NCBI RefSeq assembly: GCF_048773025.1
Contig: NW_027413959.1
Coordinates: 2,728,001-2,792,000, forward strand
Origin: Camelus bactrianus
Lineage: Eukaryota > Chordata > Mammalia > Artiodactyla > Camelidae
Reading direction: 5' to 3'
Length of the DNA stretch: 64,000 nucleotides
The notes beneath the pieces were generated by a model, which made no database searches, was not told the origin of the DNA, and was given only the letters and a program-made list of their open reading frames with translations. Below are positions 23,441-35,720 of this stretch, one piece after another. Both the position numbers and the translations under genes were made by a program. The stretch's first letter is position 1. The number at the start of each line of letters is the position of its first letter.

Positions 23441-25200
23441 AGGGAACACCTGTGACACCAGGCAGCTGCGTGGAGGGCGGCCCTGAACCTCACCCACACA
23501 GTCACACGTGTTCCGGAATTCTGAGTGTGGGGAGGTTCCGTCTTCTGTCTGCAGCACCCGGGATCTCCTAGGAGCCATTCGAGTGTCTTCCCAGAGTCCC
23601 TCCCTGTGCGGGCTGCCAGGGAAAGGAGGGGGTTGTGCTGGGAACGCAGGTAGCATCTAGTGCCTCCCCATGGACAGGGGAGGTAATTAGCGGACTTCCA
23701 CCTGCCAGGGAACACCTGTGACACAAGGCAGCTGCGTGGAGGGCGGCCCCGAACCTCCCCCACACAGTCATCCGTGTTCCGGAATTCTGAGTGTGGGGAG
23801 GTTCCGTCTTCTGTCTGCAGCACCCGGGATCTCCTAGGAGCCATTCGAGTGTCTTCCCAGAGTCCCTCCCTGTGCGGGCTGCCGGGGAAAGGAGGGGGTT
23901 GTGCTGGAAACGCAGGTAGCATCTAGTGCCTCCCCATGGACAGGGGAGGTAATTAGCGGACTTCCACCTGCCAGGGAACACCTGTGACACCAGGCAGCTG
24001 CGTGGAGGGCGTCCCTGAACCTCACCCACACAGTCACACGTGTTCCGGAATTCTGAGTGTGGGGAGGTTCCGTCTTCTGTCTGCAGCACCCGGGATCTCC
24101 TAGGAGCCATTCGAGTGTCTTCCCAGAGTCCCTCACTGTGCGGGCTGCCGGGGGAAGGAGGGGGTTGTGCTGGAAACGCAGGTAGCATCTAGTGCCTCCC
24201 CATGGACAGGGGAGGTAATTAGCGGACTTCCACCTGCCAGGGAACACCTGTGACACCAGGCAGCTGCGTGGAGGGCGGCCCCGAACCTCCCCCACACAGT
24301 CAACCGTGTTCCGGAATTCTGAGTGTGGGGAGGTTCCGTCTTCTGTCTGCAGCACCCGGGATCTCCTAGGAGCCCTTCGAGTGTCTTACCAGAGTCCCTC
24401 CCTGTGCGGGTTGCCGGGGAAAGGAGGGGGTTGTGCTGGAAACGCAGGTAGCATCTAGTGCCTCCCCATGGACAGGGGAGGTAATTAGCGGACTTCCACC
24501 TGCCAGGGAACACCTGTGACACAAGGCAGCTGCGTGGAGGACGGCCCCGAACCTCCCCCACACAGTCATCCGTGTTCCGGAATTCTGAGGGTGGGGAGGT
24601 TCCGTCTTCTGTCTGCAGCACCCGGGATCTCCTAGGCGCCATTCGAGTGTCTTCCCAGAGTCCCTCCCTGTGCGGGCTGCCGGGGAAAGGAGGGGGTTTT
24701 GCTGGAAACGCAGGTAGCATCTAGTGCCTCCCCATGGACAGGGGAGGTAATTAGCGGACTTCCACCTGCCAGGGAACACCTGTGACACCAGGCAGCTGCG
24801 TGGAGGGCGGCCCCGAACTTCACCCACACAGTAAACCGTGTTCCGGATTTCTGAGTGTAGGGAGGTTCCGTCTTCTGTCTGCAGCACCCGGGATCTCCTA
24901 GGAGCCCTTCGAGTGTCTTCCCAGAGTCCCTCACTGTGCGGGTTGCCGGGGAAAGTAGGGGGTTGTGCTGGAAACGCAGGTAGCATCTAGTGTCTCCCCA
25001 TGGACAGGGGAGGTAATTAGCGGACTTCCACCTGCCAGGGAACACCTGTGACACCAGGCAGCTGCGTGGAGGACGGCCCCGAACCTCCCCCACACAGTCA
25101 GCCGTGTTCCGTAATTCTGAGTGTGGGGAGGTTCCGTCTTCTGTCTGCAGCACCCGGGATCTCCTAGGAGCCCTTCGAGAGTCTTCCCCGAGTCCATCCC
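23440..25200. repeat. Segmental block, copy 2 (partner 2,660 bases upstream)
   Basis: This is the downstream member of the 10-monomer-offset pair, nearly identical to about 20,780-22,540. Visible differences include GGTTTTGC near 24,697 against GGTTGTGC upstream. It leads directly into the 6-monomer higher-order region, whose units begin with the same GGGCGTCCCTGAAC monomer, so this block is probably the upstream edge of that amplification. Confidence 0.85.
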
Positions 25201-28200
25201 TGTGCGGGCTGCCGGGGAAAGGAGGGGGTTGTGCTGGAAACGCAGGTAGCATCTAGTGCCTCCCCATGGACAGGGGAGGTAATTAGCGGACTTCCACCTG
25301 CCAGGGAACACCTGTGACACCAGGCAGCTGCGTGGAGGGCGGCCCTGAACCTCACCCACACAGTCACACGTGTTCCGGAATTCTGAGTGTGGGGAAGTTC
25401 CGTCTTCTGTCTGCAGCACCCGGGATCTCCTAGGAGCCATTCGAGTGTCTTCCCAGAGTCCCTCCCTGTGCGGGCTGCCGGGGAAAGGAGGGGGTTGTGC
25501 TGGAAACGCAGGTAGCATCTAGTGCCTCCCCATGGACAGGGGAGGTAATTAGCGGACTTCCACCTGCCAGGGAACACCTGTGACACCAGGCAGCTGCGTG
25601 GAGGGCGTCCCTGAACCTCACCCACACAGTCACACGTGTTCCGGAATTCTGAGTGTGGGGAGGTTCCGTCTTCTGTCTGCAGCACCCGGGATCTCCTAGG
25701 AGCCATTCGAGTGTCTTCCCAGAGTCCCTCACTGTGCGGGCTGCCGTGGGAAGGAGGGGGTTGTGCTGGAAACGCAGGTAGCATCTAGTGCCTCCCCATG
25801 GACAGGGGAGGTAATTAGCGGACTTCCACCTGCCAGGGAACACCTGTGACACCAGGCAGCTGCGTGGAGGGCGGCCCCGAACCTCCCCCACACAGTCAAC
25901 CGTGTTCCGGAATTCTGAGTGTGGGGAGGTTCCGTCTTCTGTCTGCAGCACCCGGGATCTCCTAGGAGCCATTCGAGTGTCTTACCAGAGTCCCTCCCTG
26001 TGCGGGTTGCCGGGGAAAGGAGGGGGTTGTGCTGGAAACGCAGGAAGCATCTAGTGCCTCCCCATGGACAGGGGAGGTAATTAGCGGACTTCCACCTGCC
26101 AGGGAACACCTGTGACACAAGGCAGCTGCGTGGAGGGCGGCCCCGAACCTCCCCCACACAGTCATCCGTGTTCCGGAATTCTGAGTGTGGGGAGGTTCCG
26201 TCTTCTGTCTGCAGCACCCGGGATCTCCTAGGCGCCATTTGAGTGTCTTCACAGAGTCCCTCCCTGTGCGGGCTGCCGGGGAAAGGAGGGGGTTTTGCTG
26301 GAAACGCAGGTAGCATCTAGTGCCTCCCCATGGACAGGGGAGGTAATTAGCGGACTTCCACCTGCCAGGGAACACCTGTGACACCAGGCAGCTGCGTGGA
26401 GGGCGGCCCCGAACTTCACCCACACAGTCAACCGTGTCCCGGATTTCTGAGTGTGGGGAGGTTCCGTCTTCTGTCTGCAGCACCCGGGATCTCCTAGGAG
26501 CCCTTCGAGTGTCTTCCCAGAGTCCCTCCCTGTGCGGGTTGCCGGGGAAAGGAGGGGGTTGTGCTGGAAACGCAGGTAGCATCTAGTGTCTCCCCATGGA
26601 CAGGGGAGGTAATTAGCGGACTTCCACCTGCCAGGGAACACCTGTGACACCAGGCAGCTGCGTGGAGGACGGCCCCGAACCTCCCCCACACAGTCAGCCG
26701 TGTTCCGGAATTCTGAGGGTGGGGAGGTTCCGTCTTCTGTCTGCAGCACCCGGGATCTCCTAGGAGCCCTTCGAGAGTCTTCCCCGAGTTCCTCCCTGTG
26801 CGGGCTGCCGGGGAAAGGAGGGGGTTGTGCTGCAAACGCAGGTAGCATCTAGTGCCTCCCCATGGACAGGGGAGGTAATTAGCGGACTTCCACCTGCCAG
26901 GGAACACCTGTGACACCAGGCAGCTGCGTGGAGGGCGTCCCTGAACCTCACCCACACAGTCACACGTGTTCCGGAATTCTGAGTGTGGGGAGGTTCCGTC
27001 TTCTGTCTGCAGCACCCGGGATCTCCTAGGAGCCATTCGAGTGTCTTCCCAGAGTCCCTCCCTGTGCGGGCTGCCGGGGAAAGGAGGGGGTTGTGCTGGA
27101 AACGCAGGTAGCATCTAGTGCCTCCCCATGGACAGGGGAGGTAATTAGCGGACTTCCACCTGCCAGGGAACACCTGTGACACCAGGCAGCTGCGTGGAGG
27201 GCGGCCCCGAACCTCACCCACACAGTCACACGTGTTCCGGAATTCTGAGTGTGGGGAGGTTCCGTCTTCTGTCTGCAGCACCCGGGATCTCCTAGGCGCC
27301 ATTCGAGTGTCTTCACAGAGTCCCTCCCTGTGCGGGCTGCCGGGGAAAGGAGGGGGTTTTGCTGGAAACGCAGGTAGCATCTAGTGCCTCCCCATGGACA
27401 GGGGAGGTAATTAGCGGACTTCCACCTGCCAGGGAACACCTGTGACACCAGGCAGCTGCGTGGAGGGCGGCCCCGAACTTCACCCACACAGTAAACCGTA
27501 TTCCGGATTTCTGAGTGTGGGGAGGTTCCGTCTTCTGTCTGCAGCACCCGGGATCTCCTAGGAGCCCTTCGAGTGTCTTCCCAGAGTCCCTCCCTGTGCG
27601 GGTTGCCGGGGAAAGTAGGGGGTTGTGCTGGAAACGCAGGTAGCATCTAGTGTCTCCCCATGGACAGGGGAGGTAATTAGCGGACTTCCACCTGCCAGGG
27701 AACACCTGTGACACCAGGCAGCTGCGTGGAGGACGGCCCCGAACCTCCCCCACACAGTCAGCCGTGTTCCGGAATTCTGAGGGTGGGGAGGTTCCGTCTT
27801 CTGTCTGCAGCACCCGGGATCTCCTAGGAGCCCTTCGAGAGTCTTCCCCGAGTCCCTCCCTGTGCGGGCTGCCGGGGAAAGGAGGGGGTTGTGCTGGAAA
27901 CGCAGGTAGCATCTAGTGCCTCCCCATGGACAGGGGAGGTAATTAGCGGACTTCCACCTGCCAGGGAACACCTGTGACACCAGGCAGCTGCGTGGAGGGC
28001 GTCCCTGAACATCACCCACACAGTCACACGTGTTCCGGAATTCTGAGTGTGGGGAGGTTCCGTCTTCTGTCTGCAGCACCCGGGATCTCCTAGGAGCCAT
28101 TCGAGTGTCTTCCCAGAGTCCCTCCCTGTGCGGGCTGCCGGGGAAAGGAGGGGGTTGTGCTGGAAACGCAGGTAGCATCTAGTGCCTCCCCATGGACAGG

Positions 28201-31200
28201 GGAGGTAATTAGCGGACTTCCACCTGCCAGGGAACACCTGTGACACCAGGCAGCTGCGTGGAGGGCGTCCCTGAACCTCACCCACACAGTCACACGTGTT
28301 CCGGAATTCTGAGTGTGGGGAGGTTCCGTCTTCTGTCTGCAGCACCCGGGATCTCCTAGGAGCCATTCGAGTGTCTTCCCAGAGTCCCTCACTGTGCGGG
28401 CTGCCGGGGGAAGGAGGGGGTTGTGCTGGAAACGCAGGTAGCATCTAGTGCCTCCCCATGGACAGGGGAGGTAATTAGCGGACTTCCACCTGCCAGGGAA
28501 CACCTGTGACACCAGGCAGCTGCGTGGAGGGCGGCCCCGAACCTCCCCCACACAGTCAACCGTGTTCCGGAATTCTGAGTGTGGGGAGGTTCCGTCTTCT
28601 GTCTGCAGCACCCGGGATCTCCTAGGAGCCCTTCGAGTGTCTTACCAGAGTCCCTCCCTGTGCGGGTTGCCGGGGAAAGGAGGGGGTTGTGCTGGAAACG
28701 CAGGTAGCATCTAGTGCCTCCCCATGGACAGGGGAGGTAATTAGCGGAATTCCACCTGCCAGGGAACACCTGTGACACAAGGCAGCTGCGTGGAGGGCGG
28801 CCCCGAACCTCCCCCACACAGTCATCCGTGTTCAGGAATTCTGAGTGTGGGGAGGTTCCGTCTTCTGTCTGCAGCACCCGGGATCTCCTAGGCGCCATTC
28901 GAGTGTCTTCACAGAGTCCCTCCCTGTGCGGGCTGCCGGGGAAAGGAGGGGGTTTTGCTGGAAACGCAGGTAGCATCTAGTGCCTCCCCATGGACAGGGG
29001 AGGTAATTAGCGGACTTCCACCTGCCAGGGAACACCTGTGACACCAGGCAGCTGCGTGGAGGGCGGCCCCGAACTTCACCCACACAGTAAACCGTGTTCC
29101 GGATTTCTGAGTGTGGGGAGGTTCCGTCTTCTGTCTGCAGCACCCGGGATCTCCTAGGAGCCCTTCGAGTGTCTTCCCAGAGTCCCTCCCTGTGCGGGTT
29201 GCCGGGGAAAGTAGGGGGTTGTGCTGGAAACGCAGGTAGCATCTAGTGTCTCCCCATGGACAGGGGAGGTAATTAGCGGACTTCCACCTGCCAGGGAACA
29301 CCTGTGACACCAGGCAGCTGCGTGGAGGACGGCCCCGAACCTCCCCCACACAGTCAACCGTGTTCCGTAATTCTGAGTGTGGGGAGGTTCCGTCTTCTGT
29401 CTGCAGCACCCGGGATCTCCTAGGAGCCCTTCGAGAGTCTTCCCCGAGTCCCTCCCTGTGCGGGCTGCCGGGGAAAGGAGGGGGTTGTGCTGGAAACGCA
29501 GGTAGCATCTAGTGCCTCCCCATGGACAGGGGAGGTAATTAGCGGACTTCCACCTGCCAGGGAACACCTGTGACACCAGGTAGCTGCGTGGAGGGCGGCC
29601 CTGAACCTCACCCAGTCACACGTGTTCCGGAATTCTGAGTGTGGGGAAGTTCCGTCTTCTGTCTGCAGCACCCGGGATCTCCTAGGAGCCATTCGAGTGT
29701 CTTCCCAGAGTCCCTCCCTGTGCGGGCTGCCGGGGAAAGGAGGGGGTTGTGCTGGGAACGCAGGTAGCATCTAGTGCCTCCCCATGGACAGGGGAGGTAA
29801 TTAGCGGACTTCCACCTGCCAGGGAACACCTGTGACACAAGGCAGCTGCGTGGAGGGCGGCCCCGAAGCTCCCCCACACAGTCATCCGTGTTCCGGAATT
29901 CTGAGTGTGGGGAGGTTCCGTCTTCTGTCTGCAGCACCCGGGATCTCCTAGGAGCCATTCGAGAGTCTTCCCAGAGTCCCTCCCTGTGCGGGCTGCCGGG
30001 GAAAGGAGGGGGTTGTGCTGGAAACGCAGGTAGCATCTAGTGCCTCCCCATGGACAGGGGAGGTAATTAGCGGACTTCCACCTGCCAGGGAACACCTGTG
30101 ACACCAGGCAGCTGCGTGGAGGGCGTCCCTGAACCTCACCCACACAGTCACACGTGTTCCGGAATTCTGAGTGTGGAGGGGTTCCGTCTTCTGTCTGCAG
30201 CACCCGGGATCTCCTAGGAGCCATTCGAGTGTCTTCCCAGAGTCCCTCACTGTGCGGGCTGCAGGGGGAAGGAGGGGGTTGTGCTGGAAACGCAGGTAGC
30301 ATCTAGTGCCTCCCCATGGACAGGGGAGGTAATTAGCGGACTTCCACCTGCCAGGGAACACCTGTGACACCAGGCAGCTGCGTGGAGGGCGGCCCCGAAC
30401 CTCCCCCACACAGTCAACCGTGTTCCGGAATTCTGAGTGTGGGGAGGTTCCGTCTTCTGTCTGCAGCACCCGGGATCTCCTAGGAGCCCTTCGAGTGTCT
30501 TACCAGAGTCCCTCCCTGTGCGGGTTGCCGGGGAAAGGAGGGGGTTGTGCTGGAAACGCAGGTAGCATCTAGTGCCTCCCCATGGACAGGGGAGGTAATT
30601 AGCGGACTTCCACCTGCCAGGGAACACCTGTGACACAAGGCAGCTGCGTGGAGGGCGGCCCCGAATCTCCCCCACACAGTCATCCGTGTTCCGGAATTCT
30701 GAGTGTGGGGAGGTTCCGTCTTCTGTCTGCAGCACCCGGGATCTCCTAGGCGCCATTCGAGGGTCTTCACAGAGTCCCTCCCTGTGCGGGCTGCCGGGGA
30801 AAGGAGGGGGTTTTGCTGGAAACGCAGGTAGCATCTAGTGCCTCCCCATGGACAGGGGAGGTAATTAGCGGACTTCCACCTGCCAGGGAACACCTGTGAC
30901 ACCAGGCAGCTGCGTGGAGGGCGGCCCCGAACTTCACCCACACAGTCAACCGTGTTCCGGATTTCTGAGTGTGGGGAGGTTCCGTCTTCTGTCTGCAGCA
31001 CCCGGGATCTCCTAGGAGCCCTTCGAGTGTCTTCCCAGAGTCCCTCCCTGTGCGGGTTGCCGGGGAAAGGAGGGGGTTGTGCTGGAAACGCAGGTAGCAT
31101 CTAGTGTCTCCCCATGGACAGGGGAGGTAATTAGCGGACTTCCACCTGCCAGGGAACACCTGTGACACCAGGCAGCTGCGTGGAGGACGGCCCCGAACCT

Positions 31201-33240
31201 CCCCCACACAGTCAGCCGTGTTCCGGAATTCTGAGGGTGGGGAGGTTCCGTCTTCTGTCTGCAGCACCCGGGATCTCCTAGGAGCCCTTCGAGAGTCTTC
31301 CCCGAGTCCCTCCCTGTGCGGGCTGCCGGGGAAAGGAGGGGGTTGTGCTGGAAACGCAGGTAGCATCTAGTGCCTCCCCATGGACAGGGGAGGTAATTAG
31401 CGGACTTCCACCTGCCAGGGAACACCTGTGACACCAGGCAGCTGCGTGGAGGGCGGCCCTGAACCTCACCCACACAGTCACACGTGTTCCGGAATTCTGA
31501 GTGTGGGGAGGTTCCGTCTTCTGTCTGCAGCACCCGGGATCTCCTAGGAGCCATTCGAGTGTCTTCCCAGAGTCCCTCCCTGTGCGGGCTGCCGGGGAAA
31601 GGAGGGGGTTGTGCTGGAAACGCAGGTAGCATCTAGTGCCTCCCCATGGACAGGGGAGGTAATTAGCGGACTTCCACCTGCCAGGGAACACCTGTGACAC
31701 CAGGCAGCTGCGTGGAGGGCGTCCCTGAACCTCACCCACACAGTCACACGTGTTCCGGAATTCTGAGTGTGGAGGGGTTCCGTCTTCTGTCTGCAGCACC
31801 CGGGATCTCCTAGGAGCCATTCGAGTGTCTTCCCAGAGTCCCTCCCTGTGCGGGCTGCAGGGGGAAGGAGGGGGTTGTGCTGGAAACGCAGGTAGCATCT
31901 AGTGCCTCCCCATGGACAGGGGAGGTAATTAGCGGACTTCCACCTGCCAGGGAACACCTGTGACACCAGGCAGCTGCGTGGAGGGCGGCCCCGAACCTCC
32001 CCCACACAGTCAACCGTGTTCCGGAATTCTGAGTGTGGGGAGGTTCCGTCTTCTGTCTGCAGCACCCGGGATCTCCTAGGAGCCCTTCGAGTGTCTTACC
32101 AGAGTCCCTCCCTGTGCGGGTTGCCGGGGAAAGGAGGGGGTTGTGCTGGAAACGCAGGTAGCATCTAGTGCCTCCCCATGGACAGGGGAGGTAATTAGCG
32201 GACTTCCACCTGCCAGGGAACACCTGTGACACAAGGCAGCTGCGTGGAGGGCGGCCCCGAATCTCCCCCACACAGTCATCCGTGTTCCGGAATTCTGAGT
32301 GTGGGGAGGTTCCGTCTTCTGTCTGCAGCACCCGGGATCTCCTAGGCGCCATTCGAGTGTCTTCACAGAGTCCCTCCCTGTGCGGGCTGCCGGGGAAAGG
32401 AGGGGGTTTTGCTGGAAACGCAGGTAGCATCTAGTGCCTCCCCATGGACAGGGGAGGTAATTAGCGGACTTCCACCTGCCAGGGAACACCTGTGACACCA
32501 GGCAGCTGCGTGGAGGGCGGCCCCGAACTTCACCCACACAGTCAACCGTGTTCCGGATTTCTGAGTGTGGGGAGGTTCCGTCTTCTGTCTGCAGCACCCG
32601 GGATCTCCTAGGAGCCCTTCGAGTGTCTTCCCAGAGTCCCTCCCTGTGCGGGTTGCCGGGGAAAGGAGGGGGTTGTGCTGGAAACGCAGGTAGCATCTAG
32701 TGTCTCCCCATGGACAGGGGAGGTAATTAGCGGACTTCCACCTGCCAGGGAACACCTGTGACACCAGGCAGCTGCGTGGAGGACGGCCCCGAACCTCCCC
32801 CACACAGTCAGCCGTGTTCCGGAATTCTGAGGGTGGGGAGGTTCCGTCTTCTGTCTGCAGCACCCGGGATCTCCTAGGAGCCCTTCGAGAGTCTTCCCCG
32901 AGTCCCTCCCTGTGCGGGCTGCCGGGGAAAGGAGGGGGTTGTGCTGGAAACGCAGGTAGCATCTAGTGCCTTCCCATGGACAGGGGAGGTAATGAGCGGA
33001 CTTCCACCTGCCAGGGAACACCTGTGACACCAGGCAGCTGCGTGGAGGGCGGCCCTGAACCTCACCCACACAGTCACACGTGTTCCGGAATTCTGAGTGT
33101 GGGGAGGTTCCGTCTTCTGTCTGCAGCACCCGGGATCTCCTAGGAGCCATTCGAGTGTCTTCCCAGAGTCCCTCCCTGTGCGGGCTGCCGGGGAAAGGAG
33201 GGGGTTGTGCTGGAAACGCAGGTAGCATCTAGTGCCTCCC
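25200..33240. repeat. 6-monomer (about 1.6-kb) higher-order repeat region, irregular
   Basis: The marker GTCCCTGAAC (after GGGC) lies at 24,011, 25,607, 26,937, 28,001, 28,267, 30,125 and 31,721. The steps are 6, 5, 4, 1, 7 (less a 4-base deletion) and 6 monomers. The order inside a full unit is: GGGCGTCC monomer; GTCTTACCAG monomer; GGCGCCATTCG monomer; GGATTTCTG monomer with TGTCTCCCC; GGACGGCCCC monomer with GAGAGTCTTCCCCGAG; and GTCACACG monomer. The units starting near 30,125 and 31,721 match closely, including the rare GTGTGGAGGGG and CTGCAGGGGG variants exactly 1,596 bases apart. Confidence 0.88.
29524..29785. repeat. 262-bp monomer with a 4-base deletion
   Basis: Near 29,613 the usual CACCCACACAGTCAC reads CACCCAGTCAC, a loss of ACAC. 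This is the largest length change in the window. The lost bases are two units of a short AC run, which fits slippage or microhomology. The change is not seen in any other monomer, so it postdates the last block duplication here. Confidence 0.95.
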
Positions 33241-35720
33241 CATGGACAGGGGAGGTAATTAGCGGACTTCCACCTGCCAGGGAACACCTGTGACACCAGG
33301 CAGCTGCGTGGAGGGCGGCCCCGAACCTCCCCCACACAGTCAGCCGTGTTCCGGAATTCTGAGTGTGGGGAGGTTCCGTCTTCTGTCTGCAGCACCCGGG
33401 ATCTCCTAGGAGCCATTCGAGTGTCTTCCCAGAGTCCCTCCCTGTGCGGGCTGCCGGGGAAAGGAGGGGGTTGTGCTGGAAACGCAGGTAGCATCTAGTG
33501 CCTCCCCATGGACAGGGGAGGTAATTAGCGGACTTCCACCTGCCAGGGAACACCTGTGACACCAGGCAGCTGCGTGGAGGGCGGCCCTGAACCTCACCCA
33601 CACAGTCACACGTGTTCCGGAATTCTGAGTGTGGGGAGGTTCCGTCTTCTGTCTGCAGCACCCGGGTTCTCCTAGGAGCCCTTCGAGTGTCTTCCCAGAG
33701 TCCCTCCCTGTGCGGGCTGCCGGGGAAAGGCGGGGGTTGGGCTGAAAAAGCAGGTAGCATCTTGTGCCTCCCCATGGACAAGGGAGGTAATTAGCGGACT
33801 TCCCCCTGCAAGGGAACACCTGTGACACCAGGCAGCTGCGTGGAGGGCGGCCCCGAACCTCCCCCACACAGTCAGCCGTGTTCCGGAATTCTGAGGGTTG
33901 GGAGGTTCCGTCTTCTGTCTGCAGCACCCGGGATCTCCTTGGAGCCATTCGAGTGTCTTCCCAGAGTCCCTCCCTGTGCGGGTTGCCGGAGAAAGGAGGG
34001 GGTTGTGCTGGAAACGCAGGTAGCATCTAGTGCCTCCCCATGGACAGGGGAGGTAATTAGCGGACTTCCACCTGCCAGGGAACACCTGTGACACCAGGCA
34101 GCTACGTGGAGGGCGGCCCCGAACCTCCCCCACACAGTCAACCGTGTTCCGGAATTCTGAGTGTGGGGAGGTTCCGTCTTCTGTCTGCAGCACCTGGGAT
34201 CTCCTAGGAGCCCTTCGAGTGTCTTCCCAGAGTCCCTCCCTGTGCGGGTTGCCGGGGAAAGGAGGGGGTTGTGCTGGAAACGCAGGTAGCATCCAGTGCC
34301 TCCCCATGGACAGGGGAGGAAATTAGCGGACTTCCACCTGCCAGGGAACACCTGTGACACCAGGCAGCTGCGTGGAGGGCGGCCCTGGACCTCACCCACA
34401 CAGTCACACGTGTACCGGAATTCTGAGTGTGGGGAGGTTCCGTCTTCTGTCTGCAGCACCCGGGTTCTCCTAGGAGCCCTTCGAGTGTCTTCCCAGAGTC
34501 CCTCCCTGTGCGGGCTGCCGGGGAAAGGAGGGGGTTGGGCTGGAAAATCAGGTAGCATCTTGTGCCTCCCCATGGACAAGGGAGGTAATTAGCGGACTTC
34601 CCCCTGCCAGGGAACACCTGTGACACCAGGCAGCTGCGTGGAGGGCGGCCCCGAAACTCCCCCACACAGTCAGCCGTGTTCCGGAATTCTGAGTGTGGGG
34701 AGGTTCCGTCTTCTGTCTGCAGCACCCGGGATCTCCTAGGAGCCCTTCGAGAGTCTTCCCCGAGTCCCTCCCTGTGCGGGCTGCCGGGGAAAGGCGGGGG
34801 TTGGGCTGGAAACGCAGGTAGCATCTAGTGCCTCCCCATGGACAAGGGAGGTAATTAGCGGACTTCCACCTGCCAGGGAACACCTGTGACACCAGGTAGC
34901 TGCGTGGAGGGCGGCCCCGAACCTCCCCCACACAGTCAACCGTGTTCCGGAATTCTGAGTGTGGGGAGGTTCCGTCTTCTGTCTGCAGCACCCGGGATCT
35001 CCTAGGAGCCCTTCGAGTGTCTTCCCAGAGTCCCTCCCTGTGCGGGTTGCCGGGGAAAGGAGGGGGTTGTGCTGGAAACGCAGGTAGCATGCAGTGCCAC
35101 CCCATGGACAGGGGAGGTAATTAGCGGACTTCCACCTGCCAGGGAACACCTGTGACACCAGGCAGCTGCGTGGAGGGCGGCCCTGAACCTCAAACACACA
35201 GTCACACGTGTTCCGGAATTCTGAGTGTGGGGAGGTTCCGTCTTCTGTCTGCAGCACCCGGGATCTCCTAGGAGCCATTCGAGTGTCTTTCCAGAGTCCC
35301 TCCCTGTGCGGGCTGCCGGGGAAAGGAGGGGGTTGTGCTGGAAACGCAGGTAGCATCTAGTGCCTCCCCATGGACAGGGGAGGTAATTAGCGGACTTCCA
35401 CCTGCCAGGGAACACCTGTGACACCAGGCAACTGCGTGGAGGGCGGCCCTGAACCTCACCCACACAGTCACACGTGTTCCGGAATTCTGAGTGTGGGGAG
35501 GTTCCGTCTTCTGTCTGCAGCACCCGGGATCTCCTAGGAGCCATTCGAGTGTCTTCCCAGTGTCCCTCCCTGTGCGGGTTGCCGGGGAAAGGAGGGGGTT
35601 GTGCTGGAAACGCAGGTAGCATCTAGTGCCTCCCCATGGACAGGGGAGGTAATTAGCGGACTTCCACCTGCCAGGGAACACCTGTGACACCAGGCAGCTG
35701 CGTGGAGGGCGGCCCCGATC
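33240..35720. repeat. Mixed region rich in subtype E monomers
   Basis: Subtype E copies lie near 33.7, 34.5 and 34.8 kb, each with a G5-TT-G3 segment (the one at 33,739 continues GGGCTG) and the following GGACAAGGG. Between them are the GAGGGTTGGGAGG and ATCCAGTGCC monomers, repeating the order seen at about 19.0-19.7 kb. No exact internal higher-order unit is evident. Private changes include GATCTCCTTGGAGCC near 33,934 and the ATGCAGTGCCACCCC variant near 35,089. Confidence 0.7.
33714..33741 (+). other. G-quadruplex motif in a subtype E monomer (example)
   Basis: Four G runs of three or more lie at 33714-33716, 33722-33725, 33732-33736 and 33739-33741, with loops of 5, 6 and 2 bases. This meets the usual G3+N1-7 rule. 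The common monomer has TTGTGCTGG in place of TTGGGCTGG and so has only three such runs. Whether the motif folds in a cell cannot be told from sequence. Confidence 0.75.
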
